DNA of 64,000 bases from Mesorhizobium sp. M00.F.Ca.ET.216.01.1.1 (GTDB lineage: Bacteria; Pseudomonadota; Alphaproteobacteria; Rhizobiales; Rhizobiaceae): the NCBI RefSeq assembly GCF_004010325.2, contig NZ_SADR02000010.1:124001-188000 (forward strand). Direction: 5' to 3'. Of this stretch, positions 34,242-43,614 are shown one piece after another; position 1 is the first letter of the stretch; each line of letters opens with the position of its first letter. The position numbers and the translations under genes are program-made. The notes below the pieces were generated by a model, which was given only the letters and a program-made list of their open reading frames with translations, made no database searches and was not told the DNA's origin.

Positions 34242-36191
34242 TCAGCCCGCCTTGTTCACACGCATGTACCAGTCCACCAACCGGCGGACCTGACGTTCGG
34301 TGTAGCCGCGTTCGACCATCCGCTGCACGAATTCGTTATGCCGTTTCTCCGTTACACTGTCCTGCTTGGAGCCGAAGCTGATCACTGGGAGCAGGTCCTC
34401 GACCTGTCCGAACATCCGCTTCTCGATGACTTCACGCAACTTTTCATAGCTTGTCCATGACGGGTTGCGGCCATGGTTTCTCGCCCGGGCGCGCAGCGTG
34501 AATTTCACGACCTCGTTGCGGAAGTCCTTGGGATTGGCGATGCCTGCCGGCTTTTCGACCTGCGACAGTTCGTTGTCCAACACCTCGCGGTTGAGGATCT
34601 GGCCCGTATCGGGGTCCTTGTAGTCCTGGTCCTCGATCCAGGCATCGGCGTAGGCGATGTAACGGTCGAACAGGTTCTGGCCATATTCGCTATAGGATTC
34701 CAGATAGGCCTTCTGGATTTCATGGCCGATGAATTCGGCATAGCGCGTGGCGAGCTCCGACTTTATGAAGTCGAGATAGGCCGCCTCCGCTTCCTTCGGG
34801 AACTGCTCGCGCTTGATCGCCTGCTCCAGGATGTACATCAGATGCACGGGATCGGCGGCCACCTCCTTGGTGTCGTAGTTGAACGTCTGCGACAGGATCT
34901 TGAAGGCGAAGCGCGTGCTGACGCCGGTCATGCCTTCATCGACCCCGGCGGCATCGCGATACTCCTGAACCGACTTCGCCTTAGGATCTATCTCCTTGAG
35001 GTTCTCGCCGTCATAGACGCGCAACTTGGTATAGAGCGGCGAATTGTCGTGCTCGGCAAGTCGGGTCGAGACGGTGAACCGGCTGAGAATGTCCAGCACT
35101 TCCGGAGCACAGGGGCTGGCGGCCAATTCGCTTTCGCGCAGCAGTTTTTCGTAGATCTGCTTCTCTTCGGTGACCTGCAGGCAATATGGCACCTTGACCA
35201 CAAGGATACGATCGAGAAAAGCTTCGTTGTTCTTGTTGTTCTTGAACTGCAGCCATTCCGATTCGTTGGAGTGGGCCACGACGATGCCCTGGTAAGGGAA
35301 GCTCCCGAAATTTTCGGTGCCGTTATAGCTACCTTCCTGGGTCGCGGTCAGCAGCGGATGCAGCACCTTGATCGGCGCCTTGAACATCTCGACGAACTCG
35401 AGCAACCCTTGCGTCGTCCGGTTTAGTCCGCCGCTATAGGAATAAGCGTCCGGATCGGACTGGCTGAAATTCTCCAGCTGCCTTATGTCGACCTTGCCGA
35501 CCAGGGCCGAAACGTCCTGGTTGTTTTCATCACCCGGCTCGGTCTTGGCGATGCAAATCTGGCGCAGCCGCGAGGGCATCAGCCTGACGACGCTGAACTT
35601 GGAGATGTCGCCGGACAATTCGTCGAGCCGCTTGGCCGCCCAGGGCGAGATCAGGCCATTCAACCGGCGCCGTGCGATCCCGTATTTATCCTCCAGGAGG
35701 TCGCCCATACGATCGGGATGGAAGAGCCCGAGCGGCGATTCAAAAACCGGGCTGATCTCGCTGCCGACCTTCAGCGTGTAGATCGGGCGCTGCTCCATAA
35801 GGTTCTTCAACCGCTCCGCCAGGGAGGACTTGCCGCCACCAACCGGGCCGAGGAGATAGAGTATCTGCTTGCGCTCTTCGAGCCCTTGCGAGGCATAGCG
35901 GAAATAACCGGCGATGCGCTCGATCGTATCCTCCATACCGTAGAAATCGGCGAAAGAGGAATACACCTTGACGGTCCGGTTGGAGAAAATGCGGCCCAGC
36001 CGCTCGTCCTTGCTGGTGTCGACCAGAGTGGGCTCGCCAATCGCCTCGACCATCCGTTCGGGCGCCGAGGCATACATCGACTTGTCCTCGCGACAGGCAA
36101 GGAGATATTGCTGGAGGCTCATCTCCTCCTGAGCCGCACTGGTGTAAATCTCCGAAAACAGATCGAAGACGTCGGACTGGTTCTCTCGCAT
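34242..36191 (-). CDS. prkA: PrkA-family serine protein kinase (YeaG-like)
   Basis: A 649-residue PrkA: an N-terminal AAA-like ATPase domain with Walker A LLGPVGGGKSSLAERLK (about 110-126), followed by the PrkA C-terminal domain from about 400. The ATG at 36191 starts with MRENQSDVFDLFSEIY, the conserved N terminus; the 18-codon extension to 36245 is not. Homologues phosphorylate proteins or act as AAA proteases under starvation. It is the first gene of its operon. Confidence 0.93.
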   Translation of the reverse strand: MRENQSDVFDLFSEIYTSAAQEEMSLQQYLLACREDKSMYASAPERMVEAIGEPTLVDTSKDERLGRIFSNRTVKVYSSFADFYGMEDTIERIAGYFRYASQGLEERKQILYLLGPVGGGKSSLAERLKNLMEQRPIYTLKVGSEISPVFESPLGLFHPDRMGDLLEDKYGIARRRLNGLISPWAAKRLDELSGDISKFSVVRLMPSRLRQICIAKTEPGDENNQDVSALVGKVDIRQLENFSQSDPDAYSYSGGLNRTTQGLLEFVEMFKAPIKVLHPLLTATQEGSYNGTENFGSFPYQGIVVAHSNESEWLQFKNNKNNEAFLDRILVVKVPYCLQVTEEKQIYEKLLRESELAASPCAPEVLDILSRFTVSTRLAEHDNSPLYTKLRVYDGENLKEIDPKAKSVQEYRDAAGVDEGMTGVSTRFAFKILSQTFNYDTKEVAADPVHLMYILEQAIKREQFPKEAEAAYLDFIKSELATRYAEFIGHEIQKAYLESYSEYGQNLFDRYIAYADAWIEDQDYKDPDTGQILNREVLDNELSQVEKPAGIANPKDFRNEVVKFTLRARARNHGRNPSWTSYEKLREVIEKRMFGQVEDLLPVISFGSKQDSVTEKRHNEFVQRMVERGYTERQVRRLVDWYMRVNKAG

Positions 36192-36421
36192 GGTGTTCTC
36201 GCCCCGAGGCCGGTCTGGGTGGTTGCGGCCTCTTTGCGTATTCAACTGTCGGAAAGCGTTGTTGTTCCCTTCACATAGCAGAGAGCTGCCTAAGCCTCTT
36301 TGCCCGCGTCGGTTTCGATCCTCTGCCTCGAACCGCCGCGATGCGACCTACTGCCCACATGGGGCGGCCTTCAAGCTTAAAAGGCAGCTATTGGACGGCA
36401 AACGCTTTTGCGGATGTGAAC

Positions 36422-36450
36422 GTATAGCATCTTTGCGCCTTGGCTTGAAG
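36422..36450 (-). promoter_or_regulatory. Candidate promoter of the prkA operon
   Basis: On the minus strand, CTTCAA (36445-36450) and CTATAC (36422-36427) are separated by 17 bp. This fits the alphaproteobacterial CTTGAC/CTATAT pattern and also resembles RpoH-type promoters. It lies about 230 bp before the prkA ATG. Confidence 0.4.
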
Positions 36451-36928
36451 CCAGAACCGCGTCACATCAGTTGAAAACATGAGCGGGTTACTCGGGAAGC
36501 GACAGCCAAGCGCTCTTTTGTCGCAATTCTGCATAGCCGAGGTTGCGGCGGTGCTGGCGGTGTTGGCATCATTGCCCGCCGTATTGCACCGATTACTCAT
36601 GCCGTCTGAGCCAAGCATGCAGACATCGTCGTCATGCTGCTGCGGACGACAGTGCATATACCACGATCCTGACGCGCCGGCAGCCTGCCGCCGTGCTCGC
36701 TTCCGTCAAGGGCAAGGCTTCGCCGGCCGGATTTGCTTGCCGCAAATTGCGCCGCGATGAGCGTAGGCAGCCATTGGCAAGCGTCCGGCCGCCCTTGACC
36801 TTCGCTGCGCGCGGCGGCCACCTTACGGGCGATCGGTCGAAGGGCTTGACCGGCGCCCGATCGATCAAAGGGCTTGACGCAGCAAGACAGCTGAAGCGCA
36901 GTCGGAGCATCCGATCAGCCTCGTTCAT
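36451..36928. other. Intergenic stretch with no supportable gene
   Basis: Several short frames exist here on both strands (for example at 36479-36760 plus and 36632-36928 minus). None has a convincing ribosome binding site, a recognisable motif or typical local codon use. Part of it may be an eroded gene. Confidence 0.4.
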
Positions 36929-36982
36929 TTGACAAGGCCATCGCGTCCAGATATCGAACAGGATTATACAGGTTCACTGAAC
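36929..36982 (+). promoter_or_regulatory. Promoter and candidate operator of the GntR gene
   Basis: TTGACA (36929-36934), 17 bp, then TATCGA (36952-36957) make a good housekeeping-type promoter. A perfect 11-bp dyad GTTCACTGAAC sits at 36972-36982, just past the expected transcription start and 10 bp before the gntR ATG. Autoregulation by the GntR protein through this dyad is inferred. Confidence 0.55.
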
Positions 36983-36992
36983 AGGTACCCAT

Positions 36993-37718
36993 ATGAAGCG
37001 GCGCTCGGTTCAACTCTCTCCCGGCACGGGCAAACCCGAGCAGATCGCCACCGTTCTCGAACATGAAATCCGCTCCGGCGTACTCGGTTTCGGCGACCGC
37101 CTGCAAAGCGAGAGCGAGCTCGTCCAGCGCTTTTCCGTCAGCCGCAATACGGTCCGCAAGGGCCTCGAGGAGCTGTCCAGCCGCGGGCTTATCACCACCA
37201 AGGTCGGCATCGGTTCTTTCGTCACCTTCGACGGCAAGCCGGTTGATGACTCCATCGGCTGGTCGCGGGCGCTCGCCAACGCCGGCGCCAATGCCGAGAC
37301 GCGGACGCTGCGACTGGAGGTGATCGAGGACGCCGATCTTGCCGCGCTGCTAGGCATAGAGAGCTCGTTTTTCATCGCTGTCGACCGGGTGCGCACCAAT
37401 GCCAGCGACGGCCACGCTATCTCCATCGAGCGCAGCCGCCTGCCGCTGTCACCCGAACTGGAGGACGTGCCGTTGCGCGGGCTACGTGAAGGCTCGCTGC
37501 ACCAGACGCTGCGCGGCGCCGGCCTCATTCCCGACCATGGCGAGGAATGGGTCGGCATCGAGATGCTCAACGCCGAGGACGCAGCCATCCTGGGCTGCCC
37601 GCAAGGCACACCCTTCCTGCGCGGACGCCGGCTGACGCGTGCTGCCGATGACCGGCCGATCGAATATGTGACCAGTCTGCTCAACCCGGCGCATTTCGCG
37701 CTGCATATGAGGTTCTGA
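36993..37718 (+). CDS. GntR-family regulator (HutC/UTRA subfamily)
   Basis: A 241-residue regulator. The winged helix spans about 14-78 (GFGDRLQSESELVQRFSVSRNTVRKGLEEL), and the UTRA ligand-binding domain about 90-240 (ending RPIEYVTSLLNPAHFALHMRF). It is followed 3 bp later by the ARH-PfkB fusion gene and then the importer genes, all on one strand. It is therefore the probable local repressor, with the imported ligand or its phosphorylated product as inducer. Confidence 0.92.
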   Translation: MKRRSVQLSPGTGKPEQIATVLEHEIRSGVLGFGDRLQSESELVQRFSVSRNTVRKGLEELSSRGLITTKVGIGSFVTFDGKPVDDSIGWSRALANAGANAETRTLRLEVIEDADLAALLGIESSFFIAVDRVRTNASDGHAISIERSRLPLSPELEDVPLRGLREGSLHQTLRGAGLIPDHGEEWVGIEMLNAEDAAILGCPQGTPFLRGRRLTRAADDRPIEYVTSLLNPAHFALHMRF

Positions 37719-37721
37719 GCG

Positions 37722-39752
37722 ATGCCGGACCACACCAAGGACACGCTCGATCGCGCCATGGGAGCACTTGTCGGCGGGGCGCTGGGAGATGCGCTGGGCA
37801 TGCCGACGCAGCTTTTGTCGCCGGCCCGGATCGCCGAACTCTACGGCCATGTCGAGGGCTTCATTGCTCCTTTCGCCGACCATCCGGTGTCGAAGGGGCT
37901 CCCCGCCGGAGCGATCACCGACGACACCGAACAGGCGCTACTGCTTGGCCGTATCCTGGTCGAATCCGGCAACCGCTTCGACCATACGCGATGGGTCAAT
38001 GCGCTGCTCGACTGGGAGCGCGAGGTCAAGGCGCGCGGTAGCTACGATCTGCTGGGGCCATCGACCAAGCGCGCCATAGATGCCATCAACAATGGCGTGC
38101 CGGCGGAAGAGGCCGGGCGCAACGGCGACACCAATGGTGCGGCCATGCGCATCGCGCCTGTCGGCATTATGATGCCGCTGGAGCCGCTCGACGCGCTGGT
38201 TGCCAAGGTGGCTGAAACCTGCCGGGCGACGCACAACACCTCGATCGCCATTGCGTCCGCAGCCGCCGTTGCGGCCGCCGTCAGCTGTGGCGTTACCGGC
38301 GGTGACTGGCGCACCGCTTCCGACAGCGCCATCGCGGCCGCGAAGCGAGGGGCGACGCTCGGCCACTGGGTGACCGGCGGTGACATCGCCGCGCGCATCG
38401 CCTGGGCGCAGGATATTGTGCGTGGCAAGGCCACGAAGGAAGCGATCGGGCTGATCACCGATCTGGTCGGCACTGGCGTCGCCAGCCAAGAATCCGTTCC
38501 GGCCGCCTTTGCGGTGCTGGAAGTCGCTGGTGGCGATCCATGGCAAGCGGCGGTCATCAGCGCCAATCTCGGCGGCGACACCGACACGATTGGCGCCATC
38601 GCGGCCGGCATGGCCGGCGCCTGCACCGGCTTTTTGCGATTGCCTCAGGACCGCATTGCGGACCTCAAGGGCATCCACATAGCGGAAGTTAGGGCGCTCG
38701 CCGCCGACCTTGTTGCGGCGCGAATGTCCAAGGGTTGTGCGGACAAGACCAGTACCGGCAAGGACGCTGCGGCATGCGGGCGTCTTGTCCACGTCGGCAG
38801 CGCGGTGGTCGACTATGTCTACCGCATCGACGCCTTGCCGGCGCCTGGCACCGAGAAGACCGCTTCGAGTTATGCGCATTTTGCCGGCGGCGGCTTCAAC
38901 ATGATGGTCGCGGCCACCCGCACCGGCATGACCGTGGTGTTTGGCGGGCAGCTTGGCAGCGGACCCAATGGCGACTTCCTGCGCGCCGCCTTCGCCACTG
39001 AGGGCATCGAGACGCTGACGCCGCCATCGCCTGTCATGGACAGCGGCAACTGCGTCGCCATGATCAGCAGCAATGCCGAGCGCACCTTCGTCTCGTGGCC
39101 TGGCGCCGAAAGCCTGCTCAGCCTCGACATGATGGCGCCCGTTGTGGTCGCGCCGGGGGATTGGGTGTTCGCTTCCGGCTACACGCTGAGCTATCCCAAG
39201 AGCCGCGACGCGCTCACCGACTGGATCAAGGCGCTCCCGGCCGAGACACCGTTGGTCTTCGACCCGACACCTGTCATCATAGACATTCCGCGCCCTGTCC
39301 TGTCGCGGGTGCTCGCCCGCACCACCTGGTTGAGCTGCAACACGGCAGAGGCCGCCGAGATCGCCGGTCCGGGCGAAGTTGCAGCGGTCGCGGCGCTGCT
39401 TCTGGAAGCCCATTGCCCGAAGGCTGATGGCGTCGTCATTCGCGCCGGCGCCATAGGCTGTCACGTGCGGCTGGCCGACGGCACCGCGCAAACCATTGCC
39501 GGTTTCAAGGTCGAAGCTATCGACACCAACGGCGCCGGCGACACCCATATCGGCGCCTTCGTCAGCGCGCTGGCGCGCGGCGTGCAGCCCTTCGAGGCAG
39601 CGCGCTATGCCAATGCGGCGGCGGCCCTATCGGTCACTCGCCACGGCGGCTCGTCGGCGCCAACCGATCAAGAAATCCAGATATTCCTGAACCATGACGC
39701 GGCCGCGCATGGCGGAACCAGAAGGCTCATGCCTACCAGCCTGAAAGTCTGA
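37722..39752 (+). CDS. ADP-ribosylglycohydrolase - PfkB kinase fusion
   Basis: A 676-residue two-domain cytosolic enzyme. Residues 10-335 are an ADP-ribosylglycohydrolase (DraG/ARH) with all metal motifs: GALVGGALGDALGMP (14-28), TDDTEQ (Asp68, Asp69), NGDTNGAAMRIAPVG (134-148) and NLGGDTDTIGAIAAG (Asp286, Asp288). After a short linker, residues about 353-655 are a PfkB sugar or nucleoside kinase, with AGGGFNMMVAATR (388-400) and the catalytic DTNGAGDTHIGAF (Asp607). Both halves look active. Inference: it hydrolyses an imported ribosyl compound and phosphorylates the sugar or nucleoside in one protein. The order of steps and substrate are unknown. Confidence 0.93.
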   Translation: MPDHTKDTLDRAMGALVGGALGDALGMPTQLLSPARIAELYGHVEGFIAPFADHPVSKGLPAGAITDDTEQALLLGRILVESGNRFDHTRWVNALLDWEREVKARGSYDLLGPSTKRAIDAINNGVPAEEAGRNGDTNGAAMRIAPVGIMMPLEPLDALVAKVAETCRATHNTSIAIASAAAVAAAVSCGVTGGDWRTASDSAIAAAKRGATLGHWVTGGDIAARIAWAQDIVRGKATKEAIGLITDLVGTGVASQESVPAAFAVLEVAGGDPWQAAVISANLGGDTDTIGAIAAGMAGACTGFLRLPQDRIADLKGIHIAEVRALAADLVAARMSKGCADKTSTGKDAAACGRLVHVGSAVVDYVYRIDALPAPGTEKTASSYAHFAGGGFNMMVAATRTGMTVVFGGQLGSGPNGDFLRAAFATEGIETLTPPSPVMDSGNCVAMISSNAERTFVSWPGAESLLSLDMMAPVVVAPGDWVFASGYTLSYPKSRDALTDWIKALPAETPLVFDPTPVIIDIPRPVLSRVLARTTWLSCNTAEAAEIAGPGEVAAVAALLLEAHCPKADGVVIRAGAIGCHVRLADGTAQTIAGFKVEAIDTNGAGDTHIGAFVSALARGVQPFEAARYANAAAALSVTRHGGSSAPTDQEIQIFLNHDAAAHGGTRRLMPTSLKV

Positions 39753-39792
39753 CAAGCCCGGGAACCGGGCCAACAAAGAGAGGAACGAAACC

Positions 39793-40854
39793 ATGCGAAT
39801 GCCTGCACTGACTGCTCTCTTGACGGCGACCGCCGTCTTTACCTTCGCACTTGCGTTCGCCGCCGAGGCCGATGAGGTGCACGTGCTCAACTGGAAGGGC
39901 TACGGGGCGGATGAGCCCTGGGCCATCGCGGTCTTTGAGAAGGCGACCGGCAACAAGGTCGTCAACGACTTCTTCAATTCCGAACAGGAAATGCTGACCA
40001 AGCTCAGGACCAACCCCGGCCTCTACGACGTCGTCATGATCAACGCCGCCTTCAACGACCAGGCGATGGCGGAAAAGCTGATCCAGCCGATCGACGTCTC
40101 GAAGATTCCCAACTATGCCGACATCAGCCCGGACAAGTCGGGGTCGCCGATGCTCGACCATGACGGCAAGGTCTATGGCGTGCCATGGGTGTGGGGTCTG
40201 ACTGCGCTCGCCATCAACGAGAAATCCTTCGACACGCCGCCGACCAGCATCACCGAAATGTGGAACGAGGCGCACAAGGGCCGCGTGGTCATTCGCGACG
40301 ACGCTGTCGAAGCGATCCAGTTCGGGGCCATCGCCACCGGCCAGAACATCAACGACATCAAAGACATGGACGCAGTCAAGGCGAAGCTCACCTCGCTGAT
40401 GCCGCAGATCAAGACGTTCTGGAGCTCGGAGAACGACTGGAACCAGATGGTCGCCTCCAACCAGATCGACATCGGCACCTACTGGAGCGGCTCGGCCGAC
40501 CGTGCCAAGACGCATTTCAAGCTGCCGGTCTCGCTGGTCATTCCGCAGGAGGGTGCCGTAGCCTGGCTCGACGCCTTTTCCATTCCGGCCGGCTCCAAGA
40601 ATGTCGCCGGCGCCCAAGCCTTCATCAACTACATGATCGACCCAACCTTCTATGTCGAATGGGTCACCAAGGTCGGCGCGCCGGTGTCGGCCAACACCAA
40701 GGCGGTTGCGGCGCTTCCCGAAGATGCCTTCAACCGCAAGGTGATGGGTGATCCGGCAGTCGCCAAGCGTATCCAGTTCCAGGCGCCGATCACCGATGCA
40801 CAACGCGAGAAGTATTTGGCGCTGTGGCAGGAGCTGAAGGTCAACGTGAAGTAG
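39793..40854 (+). CDS. ABC substrate-binding protein, PotD-like
   Basis: A 353-residue periplasmic protein with a signal peptide (MRMPALTALLTATAVFTFAL, cleavage near AEADEV) and the PotD-type start VHVLNWKGYGADEPW. The mid-region GVPWVWGLTALAINEKSF is typical of the spermidine/putrescine group. It lies 40 bp after the fusion gene. The PotD fold also binds other cationic or hydroxylated ligands, so polyamine binding should not be assumed. Confidence 0.9.
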   Translation: MRMPALTALLTATAVFTFALAFAAEADEVHVLNWKGYGADEPWAIAVFEKATGNKVVNDFFNSEQEMLTKLRTNPGLYDVVMINAAFNDQAMAEKLIQPIDVSKIPNYADISPDKSGSPMLDHDGKVYGVPWVWGLTALAINEKSFDTPPTSITEMWNEAHKGRVVIRDDAVEAIQFGAIATGQNINDIKDMDAVKAKLTSLMPQIKTFWSSENDWNQMVASNQIDIGTYWSGSADRAKTHFKLPVSLVIPQEGAVAWLDAFSIPAGSKNVAGAQAFINYMIDPTFYVEWVTKVGAPVSANTKAVAALPEDAFNRKVMGDPAVAKRIQFQAPITDAQREKYLALWQELKVNVK

Positions 40855-40877
40855 CGGCTTCGGGGAGGAGGAGCATC

Positions 40878-41747
40878 ATGGCAGGACAGGTTGCGATCGG
40901 TTCGCGAAGCGGACTGAGATCGGCGTTGCCCTTGCTCCTCCCCGCCTATCTGTGGCTGACGGTGGCAATCTTCCTGCCGCTGTCGGCCATGGTGTTCTTC
41001 TCCTTCATGACCGAGCTGCCGCTGTCGGGCAAGGCGTGGTCGTTCACGCTGGACAACTACACCGCCTTCCTTTCGCAAGGACTCTATCCCACGCTGCTAT
41101 TGGCCTCGCTCAGGCTAGGGCTTGAGGTGACGCTGTGGTGCGTCGTCGTCGGCTATCCGGCGGCCTATGTGCTGGCCAAGGTGCTGAAGGGGCGCAGCCG
41201 CGAGGCGATCTTCCTGCTCGTCATCCTGCCATTCTGGAGTAACGGGCTGGTGCGCATCTTCTCGTGGGCGATGGTGCTGCGCGAAGGCGGCATCCTCGAC
41301 ACGGCGCTCAACGCGGTGCTGCCGATCAAGATCAACATCGACCTGATGTATTCCTACCCGGCGGTCATCATCGGGCTGGTGCATTCCTACGTGCCCTATA
41401 TGGTGCTGACCTGCTATCTCACCCTGCAAGCCATCGATGGTTCCCTCATCGAGGCAGGGCGTTCGCTCGGCGCCTCGCGGCTGCAGGTGCTGAAACGCAT
41501 AGTGATCCCGCTGTCCATGCCGGGGCTGGTCGCCGGCGCAGCGCTGATCTTCGTTCCCGTCGTCGGTTCGTTTATGGAACCGCGCATCCTCGGCGGCCGC
41601 ACCGGAACCTTCTACGGCACGGTCATCGAGGACCAGTTCGTCGCTGTGTTCAACTGGCCGCTGGGCGCTGCACTTTCCTTTATCCTGCTGGCTGTGGTGC
41701 TGGTCATCCTGGCAGTGGCATCGCCGATACTCAGGAGGGCCGCGTGA
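40878..41747 (+). CDS. ABC permease, PotB-like
   Basis: A 289-residue inner-membrane permease with about six helices and the EAA loop EAGRSLGASRLQVLKRIVIPLSMPG near 205-229. The ATG at 40878 has a strong GGAGGAGG ribosome binding site. Its stop overlaps the next ATG by 1 bp. Confidence 0.9.
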   Translation: MAGQVAIGSRSGLRSALPLLLPAYLWLTVAIFLPLSAMVFFSFMTELPLSGKAWSFTLDNYTAFLSQGLYPTLLLASLRLGLEVTLWCVVVGYPAAYVLAKVLKGRSREAIFLLVILPFWSNGLVRIFSWAMVLREGGILDTALNAVLPIKINIDLMYSYPAVIIGLVHSYVPYMVLTCYLTLQAIDGSLIEAGRSLGASRLQVLKRIVIPLSMPGLVAGAALIFVPVVGSFMEPRILGGRTGTFYGTVIEDQFVAVFNWPLGAALSFILLAVVLVILAVASPILRRAA

Positions 41748-42535
41748 TGCGGACGACCCGCATCCTCGAATGGCTCGGCCGCCTCTACATCTGGCTGCTG
41801 CTCGCCTTCCTTTATCTGCCCATCATCATCATGGCGCTGATGTCGTTCAACGTCTCGCCCTTCTACCAATTGCCGTTCGAGTGGACGACGGAGTGGTATG
41901 CCTCGCTATGGCAGAACGACCAGCTAATCTCCGCCACCTGGAACAGCGTCGAGATCGCCGTCATCACGACAATCATCTGCGTGTTGCTCGGCTCGGCGGC
42001 GTCACTGGCACTCTACCGCTATGAATTCCGCGGCAGGAAATTCCTGCAGGCACTGCTGTTTCCGCCGATCGCCATTCCATGGCTGATCACCGGCACGGCG
42101 ATGCTGATCTTCTTCTTCGGCGTCGGCATCGGGCGCGGTCTGTTCGCCATCCTGCTCGGCCATGTGGCGCTGGCGCTGCCCTATGTCATCGTCGTCGTGT
42201 CGGCCCGGTTGCAGACCTTCGCGCCGGAGCTGGAAGAGGCGGCGCGCTCACTCGGCGCCAACCAGTGGCAAGTGACGGACCGCGTCACGCTGCCATGGAT
42301 CATGCCGGGCGTCATAGCCGGCGGGCTGTTCGCGTTTGCCGTGTCATTCGACCAGTTCGTCGTCTCCTACTTCCTGTCGACGCCGGGGCAGACGACGCTG
42401 CCGGTCGAAATCTACGCTGCGATCCGCAAGGGTTTCACGCCCGAGATCAACGCGGTCTCGACCATCATCATTGTCGTATCGATGGCGCTCATGCTACTCA
42501 CGGCGCGCTTCTTCAAATTCGGCGGAGCGAAATAA
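41747..42535 (+). CDS. ABC permease, PotC-like
   Basis: A 262-residue second permease with the EAA loop EEAARSLGANQWQVTDRVTLPWIMPG near 160-186 and about six helices. The start at 41747 overlaps the previous stop (TGATG); the long upstream frame belongs to another gene. The stop overlaps the ATPase start (TAATG). Confidence 0.9.
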   Translation: MRTTRILEWLGRLYIWLLLAFLYLPIIIMALMSFNVSPFYQLPFEWTTEWYASLWQNDQLISATWNSVEIAVITTIICVLLGSAASLALYRYEFRGRKFLQALLFPPIAIPWLITGTAMLIFFFGVGIGRGLFAILLGHVALALPYVIVVVSARLQTFAPELEEAARSLGANQWQVTDRVTLPWIMPGVIAGGLFAFAVSFDQFVVSYFLSTPGQTTLPVEIYAAIRKGFTPEINAVSTIIIVVSMALMLLTARFFKFGGAK

Positions 42536-43602
42536 TGGCTGGCGTGCAGGTATCGAACCTGTCGCGCAGTTTCGGCGCGCACAAGGCACTGGACGACGTC
42601 TCCATCGATTTCGCCGATGGCGGCTTCTATGCGCTGCTCGGGCCGTCAGGCAGCGGCAAGACCACGCTGCTGCGGCAGATCGCAGGCTTCGACTTTCCCG
42701 ATTTCGGCCGCATCGCCATCGGCGGCGAGAGCGTCGAGCGGGTGCCGATCGAAAAGCGCCGTATCGGCATGGTGTTCCAGAATTATGCGCTGTTTCCCAA
42801 TATGAGCGTTGCCGACAATGTTGCCTTCGGCCTGTCGGTGCGCGGCGAGCCCAAGGCTGTGATTGCCGCCGAGGTACAACGCGCGCTCGATCTGGTTCAG
42901 TTGGGTAAGCTAGGCAGCCGTCGTCCGCATCAGCTCTCCGGCGGCCAGCGCCAGCGCGTTGCGCTGGCTCGCGCCATCGTTACCAAGCCACGCGTACTGC
43001 TGCTCGACGAGCCGCTCGGCGCGCTCGACAAGGCGCTGCGCGTCGACATGCAGATCGAATTGAAGCGCATACAGCGCGAGATCGGCATCACCACCATCTT
43101 CGTCACCCACGACCAGGAAGAAGCGCTGACGATGAGCGATCGCATCGGCATATTGCGCGACGGCAGGCTGGTGCAGGAAGGGCCGCCGGAGGAGATCTAC
43201 GACCGGCCGAAGAGCGAATTCGCCGCCACCTTCCTCGGCGACGCCAACATCTTTCGCGGTGACAGCACGGGCAACGGCATCCGGCTGCAGGACGGCACGG
43301 CGATCGCCGCTGGCGCGGGTGCCAAGCTTGCCGCCGGCGCGAAGGCCAGCTGCGCGGTACGCCCCGAACGCATCCGCATTGCCACGGATACCGGAACTCC
43401 GAATGCGCCCAATGCGAACGTGCTGCGGGGCCAGGTCTCCAAACGCATCTTCGCCGGCAACAACAGCACATACTTCGTCGAGCGTGCCGGCCAGACGCTG
43501 AAGGTGATCGTGCAGAACACCGGCGCTGAGAGGCTGGCGGAAGGTCAGGATGTCGTACTGCGATGGTCGCCGGAGAGTACTGTTCTGATCGCGGCGGGTT
43601 AG
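42535..43602 (+). CDS. ABC ATP-binding protein, PotA-like
   Basis: A 355-residue ATPase: Walker A GPSGSGKTTLLRQ, signature LSGGQRQRVALARA, Walker B VLLLDEPLGALDK, then a C-terminal TOBE domain (about 275-350). It closes the GntR, ARH-PfkB, PotDBCA-like operon. No intrinsic terminator is visible after its stop. Confidence 0.93.
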   Translation: MAGVQVSNLSRSFGAHKALDDVSIDFADGGFYALLGPSGSGKTTLLRQIAGFDFPDFGRIAIGGESVERVPIEKRRIGMVFQNYALFPNMSVADNVAFGLSVRGEPKAVIAAEVQRALDLVQLGKLGSRRPHQLSGGQRQRVALARAIVTKPRVLLLDEPLGALDKALRVDMQIELKRIQREIGITTIFVTHDQEEALTMSDRIGILRDGRLVQEGPPEEIYDRPKSEFAATFLGDANIFRGDSTGNGIRLQDGTAIAAGAGAKLAAGAKASCAVRPERIRIATDTGTPNAPNANVLRGQVSKRIFAGNNSTYFVERAGQTLKVIVQNTGAERLAEGQDVVLRWSPESTVLIAAG

Positions 43603-43614
43603 CGCGCGGCCTCC

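Noticed and set aside
37938..39548. 536-codon open frame on the minus strand
   Set aside because: Shadow of the ARH-PfkB fusion. The plus-strand protein has both complete motif sets.
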